Shown here piece after piece: positions 42,676 to 51,695 of a stretch of 64,000 bases of DNA. Under the pieces are notes generated by a model. The model saw only the letters and a list, made by a program, of their open reading frames with translations, had not been told where the DNA came from and searched no databases. The stretch spans positions 41,612 to 105,611 of the forward strand of contig JALHNZ010000007.1 in NCBI GenBank assembly GCA_022843265.1, in the 5' to 3' direction. The stretch is from Gemmatimonadaceae bacterium. Its GTDB lineage: Bacteria > Gemmatimonadota > Gemmatimonadetes > Gemmatimonadales > Gemmatimonadaceae. The number at the start of each line of letters is the position of its first letter. The first letter of the stretch is position 1. Position numbers and translations under genes: made by a program.

Positions 42676-45141
42676 ATGTCCGTTCGCGCCACAGCAGTAC
42701 ATCCCGCTGCAGGTCGGTTTGCCGGCCTGAGAGTGACCGACCGCGTGCTCGTGGTCGTGCTGTCGTCGCTCTGGCTCGTGTGTCTGATTCTACATATCCA
42801 GATTGCGGCCAACGGACTGCTCGGCGCGAGCGCCATATTTTTTGGCGACGCGGCAAGCACGTCTGTCTATCCAACCGTACGCGCGATCATGCCGGGCTCG
42901 GACGCCGCGGTGGATAGCGCCGGACTTCGTCTGGGCGACGAGCTGGTACGCGTCGGAGATCAAGACCTGAGGGGCTTCAGCGGCCTCCGGGCGGGCATCT
43001 TCGCATTTGGCGCCCGTAAAGCTGGCGTGAACACACCACTGAGTTATCGACGCGATAACGTCGTTCGAGAAACCGTCCTCCCAGTGCTTGAGCTGCCCGT
43101 TCCCTGGTGGTGGCCAACACTGTTCTCGGTGAGTTTTGCCCTCGTTGGTCTGCTGGTAATTCTGCGCGCACCGCAGTCGCCCACAGCACGCGCGCTATTC
43201 CCCGCGTTTGTCTTCTTTGCACTCAGTTGGTTGCCCTTCCCAGCCGAAGCGCCCTGGAAAGTGATTGCGACGATATCTGTCTTCGGCTTCTCCATGCTGT
43301 TTGCCGGACCGTTGCTGCTTCGCGCCGCCCTGCTGTTGCCGGAGAGTGCCGCTCCCAGGCGTGCGTGGGTGCTCGCCATGCCATGGGTGTTCGTCATCAT
43401 GGCGCCCGTCGCGACCAGCGCATTCGTTGGCTTTCCATTTCCACCGCACATCGGACTACGCGTTCATCCGCTCTTGCAAGTGAGTGTGTACGCGGCGCTG
43501 CTGATCATTCTTGCCCGAAACTACTTTCGCGCCAATCCCATCGGACGACGCCAGATTCGATGGGTACTGCTCGGGTTTTATCTCGCGTTGGTACCAGCAC
43601 TGGTCATTACATCCGTTGTGGCGGTGGCGCCGGATGCATTCATTCTTTACACGGTCAGCGGCTTGGGGCTGCCGCTCATTCCCATCGCCTTTCTGATCGC
43701 GATTGTTCGCTACAATCTCTTCGACATCGACCGTCTCGTCAGTACTGCCGCCTCGTATTCCGTTCTGTCGATTGTTTTTCTCGGCGGCGTCTTGCTGGTG
43801 GTGCCTCGCATTGCCCAGGCGAGTGCGAATGCGGCAGGGATTGATCCGTTACTGGCGCAGTCTGCGCTCTCGCTGGGACTAGCCGTCGCGGGTGTTCCGC
43901 TGCATCGGCGACTTCGCCCGCTCATCGATCGGAAGTTCTTTCCGGAACGACACGCCATCGAGAGCAACGTGAAGTTGCTGCTCGCTGAACTCCCTGGCTG
44001 CGATTCACCGGAATCGTTGTTAACGCGAACCGGAGACCGACTATCGGCAACTGGCGGTGAACCGTTTGCCATTTTCGGTCGGACCGAGACGGTCTTCACG
44101 GCAGTGTACGTGCGCGGACAGGGTGTACCACCCGCGGTTGACGTCAGCGCTGCATTTATCGCGGAGTTGTTGCGAAAGAATCACGCCGTGGATACGGCCG
44201 AGTGGCGGCAATCGGCGGAACGCATGAAGGGACTTGAAGCGACAGACGTTGCCGCATTGGACGCCATCGGCGCCGGTGTGCTCTTGCCTGTTCGCGGCCA
44301 GGGTGATCTCTCGGCGTTGATATTTCTTGGCCCCAAAAAGTCAGGCGACATCTACACCAGCAATGAACTCACCTTGCTCACGGCTGGAGCGCGCGAGCTC
44401 GCTGGCGAGCTTCAGCGCTTTGCAGCCGCCGAATTGCTGGAGCAGGCACATCAGATGCAGCGCAAGATGCGGCGCTACGTGCCTGGCGCGATCGCACAGC
44501 AGTTGGACGCGGGAACCGAACTCGAAGATGGCCAGCGAGATGTGACCGTGCTCTTTGTTGACATTCGCGGCTACACGTCACTGGCCGAAGGCATGGTCCC
44601 AGAAGACATCTTCTCGACGGTCAATCGATACACCACAAGTGTCTCAGATATTGTGCAGGCGCACGGCGGCACGATTGTCGAGTTCAATGGCGACGGCATG
44701 ATGACCGTGTTCGGCGCCCCCGTTGCACTGGCAGAGAAAGAGGTCGCCGCGGTGCGAACGGCGCGCGCGATTGTCGAAGCCCTCAAGTCCGCCACACCTG
44801 CACCCGATGCCTATCGACCGCCCTCGATTGAGGTCGGCATCGGGATTGCGAGCGGAGAGGCCTATGTAGGCAATGTACGTGCGGTCGATCGCATGATCTG
44901 GACTGCCCTCGGCAATACGACAAATCTCGCGGCGCGTTTACAGTCGCTCAGTCGCGATCTTCAGGCATCGGTCGTCATTGATGATGCGACAGCTTCACGC
45001 GCGGCAAATGAGTTGTCAGGTTTTGTCGCCCGCGGACCAACCGAGATCCGCGGGCGCAGCGAAACAATCTTGATTCACACGTTGGCGCAGGCGTCAGGTA
45101 CCACAAAGTTGGCTGGATCAATCGGTGCGCTGAAGTTTTGA
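42676..45141 (+). CDS. Membrane class III nucleotidyl cyclase with PDZ and GAF-like domains
   Basis: An 821-residue signalling enzyme. Order: helix about 24-47, PDZ-like domain 60-135 (PGSDAAVDSAGLRLGDEL), several helices 145-405, GAF-like domain about 430-580, coiled linker about 582-600, catalytic domain 615-790. The metal aspartates are D629 (LFVDIRGYTSLAEG) and D673 (EFNGDGMMTVF); transition-state residues N750 and R754 sit in NTTNLAARL. The adenine-specifying Lys is replaced by E669, while T743 occupies the second purine position. It may therefore use GTP, or ATP in an altered way. The last 67 bases overlap the convergent next gene. Confidence 0.88.
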   Translation: MSVRATAVHPAAGRFAGLRVTDRVLVVVLSSLWLVCLILHIQIAANGLLGASAIFFGDAASTSVYPTVRAIMPGSDAAVDSAGLRLGDELVRVGDQDLRGFSGLRAGIFAFGARKAGVNTPLSYRRDNVVRETVLPVLELPVPWWWPTLFSVSFALVGLLVILRAPQSPTARALFPAFVFFALSWLPFPAEAPWKVIATISVFGFSMLFAGPLLLRAALLLPESAAPRRAWVLAMPWVFVIMAPVATSAFVGFPFPPHIGLRVHPLLQVSVYAALLIILARNYFRANPIGRRQIRWVLLGFYLALVPALVITSVVAVAPDAFILYTVSGLGLPLIPIAFLIAIVRYNLFDIDRLVSTAASYSVLSIVFLGGVLLVVPRIAQASANAAGIDPLLAQSALSLGLAVAGVPLHRRLRPLIDRKFFPERHAIESNVKLLLAELPGCDSPESLLTRTGDRLSATGGEPFAIFGRTETVFTAVYVRGQGVPPAVDVSAAFIAELLRKNHAVDTAEWRQSAERMKGLEATDVAALDAIGAGVLLPVRGQGDLSALIFLGPKKSGDIYTSNELTLLTAGARELAGELQRFAAAELLEQAHQMQRKMRRYVPGAIAQQLDAGTELEDGQRDVTVLFVDIRGYTSLAEGMVPEDIFSTVNRYTTSVSDIVQAHGGTIVEFNGDGMMTVFGAPVALAEKEVAAVRTARAIVEALKSATPAPDAYRPPSIEVGIGIASGEAYVGNVRAVDRMIWTALGNTTNLAARLQSLSRDLQASVVIDDATASRAANELSGFVARGPTEIRGRSETILIHTLAQASGTTKLAGSIGALKF

Positions 45142-46439
45142 TGATAGAAGTAATCCGCCAATGCCAGACTGGTGCCTACACCGACTCCCGACTGTGACTG
45201 CATGAAGGTGACCGGGCGACTCTGTGTCCCGTCCGTGCCGGCGATGGGCGAATACCACGTCCACAGATACGTCGCTTCCGGATAGTTTGGCTTCGCGGGC
45301 GGGAACAGCACCGAGAACACCGTCACCACGTTGTTCGGCGCCACCACAGGATTGTTTGTTATCGTCGCGTGAATTGTGGCTTGTTCACCAGGAATCATCA
45401 GCCAGTTCGGCGGTTCCTGCGGAAACGGAAACTTTGCGCCGCCCACACAACGCTGTGATCCGTCTGTATTGATCGTATTGAGAAATCCTTTGGCGCTGTA
45501 CGGCGGCTTCGGCGAAACACTCGATGGCGCGGGTCCCGTGAGCAACGCTTCCTGAGACGCGATCGGCTGATTTGGATTGTAGTTGTAGTTCATGATCGTG
45601 CTTTGGGCGCGATCGGTGAATGTGGCATACTCACTATCCGGCTTCCACACGTAGAGCACACGAGTGGGCAGTGGATTGAACGCCTCGTTCACTGGCGTCA
45701 TATGCGCGGTCATGCCGAAGTTGCCCGAGAACACAAAATCCTGGTACCCATTCGGATTGCCAAGCGCGAAGCCTTCGAACTGAGGGTCAATCCATTCGGT
45801 CGGCCGATCAGGTGTCTCGTTCGCCGCAAGCGCGCGGAACACGGGGAAATAGGTAAACGAGAACATCTGAAACAGCGCCAGCTGCGTGCGATCACCCTTC
45901 GTGGGCAAAGGTGGTCCATTGCCAAACATCATGCGCAGTGGCGCATCCGTTTCCGGATCAAACCACATCCAGGTCGCAGCCTTTAGCTGAGATTGCGGTA
46001 TCGGGACCGGAATCTTCCACCAGTTCACACTGTTGCCGTTCATCCAGTTGAGTGGCGACGCACCCGCGCAGGAGGCATTGGCCGCCTGCGCACCAAACCA
46101 GTTGTTCGGCAGCGACCAGCCCATATCAATGCTGTGCCACGACAAGCCATTGTCAGTGGATAGCTCCGTGGTTTCCGGCGTGATCATGTACCACCACTGC
46201 CCGTAGTCGCAGCCCTTGATTTGCGCGCTCAGAAACAAGTGCTGCACACACACAATGTTTGCCACGCACAGTTGGAAAAATGGCGTGTCTGGCTTGGGGT
46301 CCGTGGAAAGCGGAGGACTGAACGGATGCAGCAGTACGGTCGCGCTCCACGCCGACGGCATGCTGGGCGCAGCGCTCGTGACAGGCGTAAAGGTGGGCCA
46401 GGCAGCCGGCGGGACGGGGTCAACAGCAGCGTTTGGCAT
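45075..46439 (-). CDS. Unrecognised aromatic-rich 454-residue protein
   Basis: ATG 46439 has a CGGAG site 5 bases upstream. There is no signal peptide or membrane helix. The sequence is rich in Trp, Tyr, Phe, Pro and Asn (CDYGQWWYMITPETTE; WSLPNNWFGAQAAN; NSVNWWKIPVPIPQS), suggesting a beta-rich globular protein, perhaps a carbohydrate-binding or fibrous-type fold. Six Cys are scattered. I recognise no family. It overlaps the 3' end of the cyclase gene by 67 bp in the opposite direction and is divergent from an Asp-box protein. Confidence 0.75.
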   Translation of the reverse strand: MPNAAVDPVPPAAWPTFTPVTSAAPSMPSAWSATVLLHPFSPPLSTDPKPDTPFFQLCVANIVCVQHLFLSAQIKGCDYGQWWYMITPETTELSTDNGLSWHSIDMGWSLPNNWFGAQAANASCAGASPLNWMNGNSVNWWKIPVPIPQSQLKAATWMWFDPETDAPLRMMFGNGPPLPTKGDRTQLALFQMFSFTYFPVFRALAANETPDRPTEWIDPQFEGFALGNPNGYQDFVFSGNFGMTAHMTPVNEAFNPLPTRVLYVWKPDSEYATFTDRAQSTIMNYNYNPNQPIASQEALLTGPAPSSVSPKPPYSAKGFLNTINTDGSQRCVGGAKFPFPQEPPNWLMIPGEQATIHATITNNPVVAPNNVVTVFSVLFPPAKPNYPEATYLWTWYSPIAGTDGTQSRPVTFMQSQSGVGVGTSLALADYFYHQNFSAPIDPANFVVPDACANV

Positions 46440-46627
46440 GATTGCTCCGAAAAGGGTGCGCCAACGCTAGCACTCGCCTCGTCGCTTGTCACGTTCATCA
46501 ACCTGGTTGCGGCGACTCGCTTTGCGAATCCGCCTCGAGCAAACCTTGCCTCACTTCACACCCTCTGACACCTTCAACAATCGTCCCGTCCCACCCGCCG
46601 ACCTTGATCCCCTCACTCGGCCCTGCC

Positions 46628-49600
46628 ATGTCTGCCTTACCTCGTCTCTCCGCACGAGTGTTCGCCGCTACCGGCGTGCTCGCCTCCTTCGCCCTCTCTT
46701 CAGTTCAGGCACAAACCGCCTCCCGTGCCGCGCCAGCGACCGTTGCGGCCTCCGTTCCCGCATCGCTTTATGGAAGCCTGAGCTGGCGCAACGTCGGCCC
46801 GAACCGCGGTGGTCGTTCCATTGCCGTGACCGGTACAACGGCACGCCCACTCGAGTACTATTTCGGCGCGACCGGAGGTGGCGTCTGGAAGACCACCGAT
46901 GCGGGCAATACGTGGTCCGCAATTGGCGACGGACAGTTTGCGACATCGTCTGTTGGTGCGATCGCTCAGTGTGAAGCCAACCCCGACATCATCTGGGCTG
47001 GCATGGGCGAAGTGCAGTTCCGCGGCAACGTGATTCCCGGCGACGGTGTGTACAAGAGCACCGACGCTGGTCGCACCTGGAAGCACATGGGACTCGCGTC
47101 TAAAACCGGTCAGCAGATGATCGGCCGCATTCGCGTTGACCCGGCCAACTGCGAACGCCTGTTCGTTGCGGCGCTTGGTGATCCGTACGGACCGAGTGAT
47201 GAGCGCGGCATTTACCGCACCACAGACGGCGGAACATCGTGGCAGCGTGTGCTGCATCGCAACAACAAGACCGGTGCCGTGGATCTGTTTATTGATCCGT
47301 CTGACAGCAACACACTCTACGCCGGACTGTGGGAAGCGTATCGCAAGGAATGGATGTTGTCGTCCGGCGGTCCGGGCTCAGGACTGTTCAAGAGCACCGA
47401 CGGTGGCACCACGTGGACAGAACTCACGAAGAACGCTGGTTTGCCCAAGGGCACATGGGGCAAGGTTGGCGTGAGCGTGAGCGGTGCCGATCGCAATCGG
47501 GTGTACGCGATTGTGGAAGCCGATTCGGGCGGCGTGTTTGTCTCGAATGACGCCGGTGCCACGTTCACACAGGTGAGCGACAATCGCAATCTGCGTCAGC
47601 GCGCCTTCTATTACACGCGCATTGTTGCCGATCCGAAGGACAAGGAAACCGTGTACGTGCTGAACGTGCAGTTTCATCGTTCGCGCGACGGCGGCAAGAC
47701 GTGGCAAACGATTGGCGTGCCGCACGGCGACAACCATGATCTCTGGATCGCGAGCGACAATCCGAGCCGCATGATTCAGAGCAATGATGGTGGCGCAAAC
47801 GTGAGTTGGAACGCGGGCGCGTCGTGGACCGGACAAACATTCCCCACGGCACAGATGTACGATGTGCGTCTCACCAATCATTTCCCGTATCAGATCTGCG
47901 GCGGACAACAGGATAACAGCACCGCCTGCGTTCCCATGGATGGTGACGGCACGTACATGTATGCGCCCGGTGGCTGCGAAACCGGACCGGTCACACCGCA
48001 TCCGGGTGACGTGGACCTGTTCTACGCCGCGTGTTACGGTGGCTCCATGAGCTTCATGTCGCGCGTCACCGGACAGCAGCGCGCGGTGAATGTGTGGCCG
48101 GTGAACCCCATGGGTAACTCAGCCATCGACATCAAAGAACGATTCCAGTGGAATCATCCGATCACGGCCTCCACGCACGACACGAAAGTTGTGTACGTGG
48201 GTTCGCAGCACGTGTGGCGTTCCGACAATGGTGGGGAAAGCTGGAAGCGCATCAGCGGCGATCTCACGTACGCCGATCCAGCAACGCTTGGTCCGTCGGG
48301 CGGCGACATCACGCGCGACCAGACGAGCGTGGAGTACTACGGCACCGTGTGGCGCATTACGGAGTCGTCACACGCGAAAGGTGAACTCTGGGTTGGCAGC
48401 GACGATGGCAAGGTGCATGTCACGCGCAACGATGGTGCGTCATGGAGTGATGTCACGCCCATGGGATTGCCCAAGTTCAGCCGCATTCACGAAATCGATG
48501 TCTCGCCGCACACTCCGGGCAAGGCATACATCGCCGCCGTGCGCTATCGCTCGCAGGACATTCAGCCGTATGTGTACCGCACCAATGACTACGGTCGTTC
48601 GTGGACAAAGATCACGAACACGATTCCGGAAGGACATTATGTGCGTACGGTGCGCGAAGATCTCAAGCGCCCGGGCTTGTTGTACGCGGGCACTGAACGT
48701 GGTGTGCTCGTGAGTTTTGACGATGGTCTGTCGTGGCAGTCGCTGCAGCTGAACCTTCCCACGGTGCAGGTACCGGGTCTGGTGCTCAAGGGCGATGACG
48801 TCGTGATTGCAACACACGGTCGTTCTTACTACGTGCTCGACAACATCACACCGCTGCGTCAGGCGGCGGCGGAAGTGGCGTCGCGCGACGCATTTCTGTT
48901 CAAACCGGCGCCGACCGTGCGCACGCTGTCGCGCTCCGCTGAGTCATACTCACGTCGCAAGCAGTTCACGCCCGAGATCGACTATTACCTCGGCAAAGAC
49001 GCGGACACCGTGCGCATTGAGATTCTCGACGCGCAGAACCGCGTGATTCGTAGCTACGTTGGCTCGCCGCCACGCGCGGCGGCGGCCGGTGCGGCTCCCG
49101 CGGCTGGCGGTGGACGTGGTGGATTCGGTGGCGGCGGTGGACCCCGTGCCACGGCCGGCCAGCATCGCTTCCGTTGGGACATGCGCTATCCGGGACCGCG
49201 CGATTTCCCGGGGCTCATCATGTGGTCCGCCAATACACAGGGACCGCTGGCTCCTCCGGGCCGCTATTCAGCGCGTCTGACAGCGCACGGACAGACGTTC
49301 ACGGAATCGTTTGACATTGTGGCCGATCCGCGCTTGACCACGATCACGCAGGCCGACTTCGATGCGCAGTTCAAGCTGTCGTCACAAGTGGCGCAGCGAG
49401 TGGACGATGCCCATCGCGCCGTATTGCAGGTGCGTGATGTACGTGCCCAGGTTGATGATCGTCTGAGCAAGAACAGCGATGCATCGCTGCGTACGGAAGC
49501 CACGGCGTTCAAGACGAACACGGCGGCGGTGGAGGGTGAGATCTATCAGGTGCGCATGCAGGCATCACAGGATCCGCTCAACTATCCGATCAAACTGAAC

Positions 49601-49825
49601 AATCAGCTTGCGGCGCTTCGCGGTGTGATCGAAAGCTCGGATAACCGGCCCACGTCGCAGGCGCAGGAAGCGTTCACGGTGCTCGCAGGCGAGCTGGATA
49701 CGCAGCTCACGAAACTGCAGGCGCTGTTTGATAAGGATCTGGCCAAGTTGAACGAGAAACTGCGTTCACTCGGACTCGCGCCGATTGTCGTACCGGCGCT
49801 CACGGGGACGAGTGTGATTTTTTAG
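46628..49825 (+). CDS. Large secreted Asp-box (VPS10/sortilin-like) propeller protein
   Basis: A 1065-residue protein, ATG 46628, signal peptide ending SSVQAQ. At least ten Asp-box motifs (S/T-x-D-x-G-x-T-W type) are visible, such as KTTDAGNTW, KSTDAGRTW, RTTDGGTSW and KSTDGGTTW, building large beta-propellers up to about residue 750. A Gly-rich low-complexity linker (GGGRGGFGGGGG) near 830 leads to a beta-sandwich and a C-terminal helical region with LTKLQALFDKDLAKLNEKLR. These proteins are often annotated as glycosyl hydrolases, but no catalytic site is evident. A close relative lies at 55827-58865. Confidence 0.9.
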   Translation: MSALPRLSARVFAATGVLASFALSSVQAQTASRAAPATVAASVPASLYGSLSWRNVGPNRGGRSIAVTGTTARPLEYYFGATGGGVWKTTDAGNTWSAIGDGQFATSSVGAIAQCEANPDIIWAGMGEVQFRGNVIPGDGVYKSTDAGRTWKHMGLASKTGQQMIGRIRVDPANCERLFVAALGDPYGPSDERGIYRTTDGGTSWQRVLHRNNKTGAVDLFIDPSDSNTLYAGLWEAYRKEWMLSSGGPGSGLFKSTDGGTTWTELTKNAGLPKGTWGKVGVSVSGADRNRVYAIVEADSGGVFVSNDAGATFTQVSDNRNLRQRAFYYTRIVADPKDKETVYVLNVQFHRSRDGGKTWQTIGVPHGDNHDLWIASDNPSRMIQSNDGGANVSWNAGASWTGQTFPTAQMYDVRLTNHFPYQICGGQQDNSTACVPMDGDGTYMYAPGGCETGPVTPHPGDVDLFYAACYGGSMSFMSRVTGQQRAVNVWPVNPMGNSAIDIKERFQWNHPITASTHDTKVVYVGSQHVWRSDNGGESWKRISGDLTYADPATLGPSGGDITRDQTSVEYYGTVWRITESSHAKGELWVGSDDGKVHVTRNDGASWSDVTPMGLPKFSRIHEIDVSPHTPGKAYIAAVRYRSQDIQPYVYRTNDYGRSWTKITNTIPEGHYVRTVREDLKRPGLLYAGTERGVLVSFDDGLSWQSLQLNLPTVQVPGLVLKGDDVVIATHGRSYYVLDNITPLRQAAAEVASRDAFLFKPAPTVRTLSRSAESYSRRKQFTPEIDYYLGKDADTVRIEILDAQNRVIRSYVGSPPRAAAAGAAPAAGGGRGGFGGGGGPRATAGQHRFRWDMRYPGPRDFPGLIMWSANTQGPLAPPGRYSARLTAHGQTFTESFDIVADPRLTTITQADFDAQFKLSSQVAQRVDDAHRAVLQVRDVRAQVDDRLSKNSDASLRTEATAFKTNTAAVEGEIYQVRMQASQDPLNYPIKLNNQLAALRGVIESSDNRPTSQAQEAFTVLAGELDTQLTKLQALFDKDLAKLNEKLRSLGLAPIVVPALTGTSVIF

Positions 49826-49850
49826 GGCGTATTCCGGTGAGCGAAAGAAA

Positions 49851-49883
49851 GGGGGCGCGGAGCAATGTCCGCGCCCCCTTTTT
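49851..49883 (+). terminator. Strong intrinsic terminator after the Asp-box gene
   Basis: An 11-bp perfect stem (GGGGGCGCGGA with TCCGCGCCCCC) closes a 6-base loop and is followed by TTTTT. It begins 26 bp after the stop at 49825, the ideal form of a rho-independent terminator. The long inverted repeat starts 17 bp later. Confidence 0.92.
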
Positions 49884-49899
49884 GTTTGCGGACGACCAC

Positions 49900-50135
49900 G
49901 CAGTTCCTGATTCGGTCATTCGGCCCTGCAGCCGGAGCCCATGGCCATTTGGCTTTTTGGCCTCGCATTTTCGTCAGTCCGCACCGAGCACAAATGGGGA
50001 ATGATCATCCAGCCTGCGTTCGCCTATGGTCCGTGAAAGACTCGTGTTGGGTGCAACCTTTCGAAACGGCGAGGCCAAAAAGCCAAATGGCCATGGGCTC
50101 CGGCTGCAGGGCCGAATGACCGAATCAAAAACTGC
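49900..50135. repeat. Long inverted-repeat element, copy 1 (236 bp)
   Basis: Arms 49900-49973 and 50062-50135 (74 nt each) are reverse complements at 70 of 74 positions. The outer end is GCAGTTCCTGATTCGGTCAT and the middle of each arm carries GGAGCCCATGGCCATTTGGC. Inside the arms are shoulders GAGCAC (49986-49991) and GTGCAACC (50051-50058) around a 59-nt core. It lies between a plus-strand stop and a minus-strand stop (11 bp from the Uma2 gene). Related copies are at 51443 and 60762. No coding frame in it looks real. Confidence 0.95.
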
Positions 50136-50146
50136 CACCGTTTTCG

Positions 50147-50536
50147 CTAGCGATGAATCTCGGCAAAAAGCACCGGCAGCTCGAGCATGAGCGGAGCAAC
50201 TTCCGCGCGCGGCTGCCACATCAGCTGCTCGGCCAGCACCTCCGGCCGCGCGTCGTCTGGTCGCCACCGTTCGATGCACTGCGCATCCACGTCCACGATC
50301 CAGTACTCCGGGACGCCGTGCCGCTGATAGATCAGCCGTTTCCGGTGCCGATCGGCCCGTGCCGTCGATGGAGAAAGCACCTCCACCGCGAGCACTTCCA
50401 GCGCCATCTGATGCGACCATGAGGGCGCTGGCGTCACGAACAGCTCGCCATCGAGCACTTCGTAGCGATTGCCATCGGTCGGCAGTGCGATCGCGTCCGC
50501 TGCCGTCCATTCAGGTGATTGCGCGGGCATGGCCAT
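50147..50536 (-). CDS. Uma2-family nuclease-fold protein, internally shortened
   Basis: A 129-residue protein (ATG 50536; ATG 50530 also possible) against about 180-200 for normal Uma2 proteins. The start LPTDGNRYEVLDGELFVTPA and the end part VEVLSPSTARADRHRKRLIY, then GVPEYWIVDVD, are textbook Uma2. The intervening 40-50 residues are missing: SHQMAL runs straight into EVLAVEVLSPST. That segment normally carries the QPD active-site aspartate, so nuclease activity is doubtful. The reading frame is intact, so this is an in-frame deletion rather than a frameshift. Confidence 0.85.
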   Translation of the reverse strand: MAMPAQSPEWTAADAIALPTDGNRYEVLDGELFVTPAPSWSHQMALEVLAVEVLSPSTARADRHRKRLIYQRHGVPEYWIVDVDAQCIERWRPDDARPEVLAEQLMWQPRAEVAPLMLELPVLFAEIHR

Positions 50537-50752
50537 AGCGTACGCTCGGCGAGGGGATCGGGGCAAGCGAACATACGCCGAGCGTAACGCCGCAGAGCGG
50601 AAGTGCCGTTACCAAAGCCATGCGTGTCATGCGGTTAGAGCGCATTGCCTTGCCAGATCACACCCAGATCACGGCTGATCTACGAGGCATCGCAACTCTT
50701 CCGGTTCAAGCGGCTCGCACAGGCGCGCTGCGTCCATTTACCGGAGCGTCAC

Positions 50753-51424
50753 ATGTTCAAGCTTCCCGCCCTCGTCTTCGCCCTCGCGCTCACCGCATGC
50801 GGAGACGCCAAAGTTGCAGAGCCCACGTTCGACATCCCCGACACGGCCGCGATGGTCCGCGCGGCCGAACAGGCGGGGATGACGCGCGTAACGGTGCCAG
50901 ATCCTGATCCCGGCATTCCCGCGTACGCCCGCGCCTGGCCTGGGCTCAATCAGTTCTTCCACGATGGTGAGTGGCTCGCGATTCCGTTCTACCGCGCGCC
51001 GAGTGCGATTCCGGCCAACTTCAACATGCTGGAGTTCTTTCACTTTCCGGGCCCCGGCGGCCCCGGTGCATTCGCTGCACCAACGCTCCTAAAGGGATTT
51101 TTTCTGATTGAACCCAACGCGCAGCTCGGAACCTTCCCGTTGATTTCCGTGACGACGGGAGACGCGATTCCCGTTTGGTTCGTACGCTGGTCTGATTATC
51201 AGGCGGCGATGGCAGACAATGTCGTGACGATCGGTGAGATCCAAGCCATGCAGCCGCTACGTGGCATTGCCAACAAATTCAACGAGACACTGAAGCCGCG
51301 TGTGGATGATCATCTCGTGGTGATTACTGCGGCCGGGACATTGGAGGATGGCCGCAAGTTCGATTTTCATGTTACGCACATTGGCGACAGCATTCGCAGC
51401 ATTCGGATTGCGTTCAAGCGGTAG
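50753..51424 (+). CDS. Hypothetical lipoprotein
   Basis: A 223-residue protein from ATG 50753 (GGAG upstream) with lipobox LTAC. The mature part is a single soluble domain (PGLNQFFHDGEWLAIPFYR; SVTTGDAIPVWFVRWSDYQ) ending in a beta-rich segment (DFHVTHIGDSIRSIRIAF). No family is recognised. A 216-bp divergent gap separates it from the Uma2 gene. The long inverted repeat copy 2 begins 18 bp after its stop. Confidence 0.75.
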   Translation: MFKLPALVFALALTACGDAKVAEPTFDIPDTAAMVRAAEQAGMTRVTVPDPDPGIPAYARAWPGLNQFFHDGEWLAIPFYRAPSAIPANFNMLEFFHFPGPGGPGAFAAPTLLKGFFLIEPNAQLGTFPLISVTTGDAIPVWFVRWSDYQAAMADNVVTIGEIQAMQPLRGIANKFNETLKPRVDDHLVVITAAGTLEDGRKFDFHVTHIGDSIRSIRIAFKR

Positions 51425-51442
51425 GACGTAGCGGCGCTGAAC

Positions 51443-51679
51443 GCAGTTGTCGTTGCCGTTCGTGATTCGTCCATTCGGCTCAGGAGCCCACGGCCATTTG
51501 GCCTTTCGGCAAATCATTTTCGTACGGCGGCCCAGAGCACTGAAGCACGCGCGTTTCCAGGCTCAGGCGAGGAGCACTGCTGATGGTGTGTTCCGTGCGA
51601 CCTTTCGAAACGCGTTTGCCGAAAGGCCAAATGGCCGTGAGCTCCTGGGCCGAATGGACGAATCAGGAACTGCAACTGC
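51443..51679. repeat. Long inverted-repeat element, copy 2 (237 bp)
   Basis: Left arm 51443-51522, right arm 51606-51679. From GATTCGTCCATTCGGC inwards 53 of 59 positions pair; the outer end of the left arm has diverged. Shoulders are GAGCAC (51535-51540) and GTGCGACC (51595-51602) around a 54-nt core, in the same orientation as copy 1. It fills almost the whole gap between a plus-strand stop (18 bp away) and a minus-strand stop (16 bp away). Confidence 0.93.
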
Positions 51680-51695
51680 CGGTGTCACTCAATGC

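Noticed and set aside
49081..49160. Gly-rich repeat inside the Asp-box gene as a functional DNA repeat
   Set aside because: It encodes a low-complexity Gly/Ala linker between domains, common in this protein type, and shows no regular DNA unit.
49900..50135. Inverted repeat as an insertion sequence
   Set aside because: At 236 bp with no coding frame and no target-site duplication visible, it cannot be an autonomous IS; a MITE-like origin remains possible.
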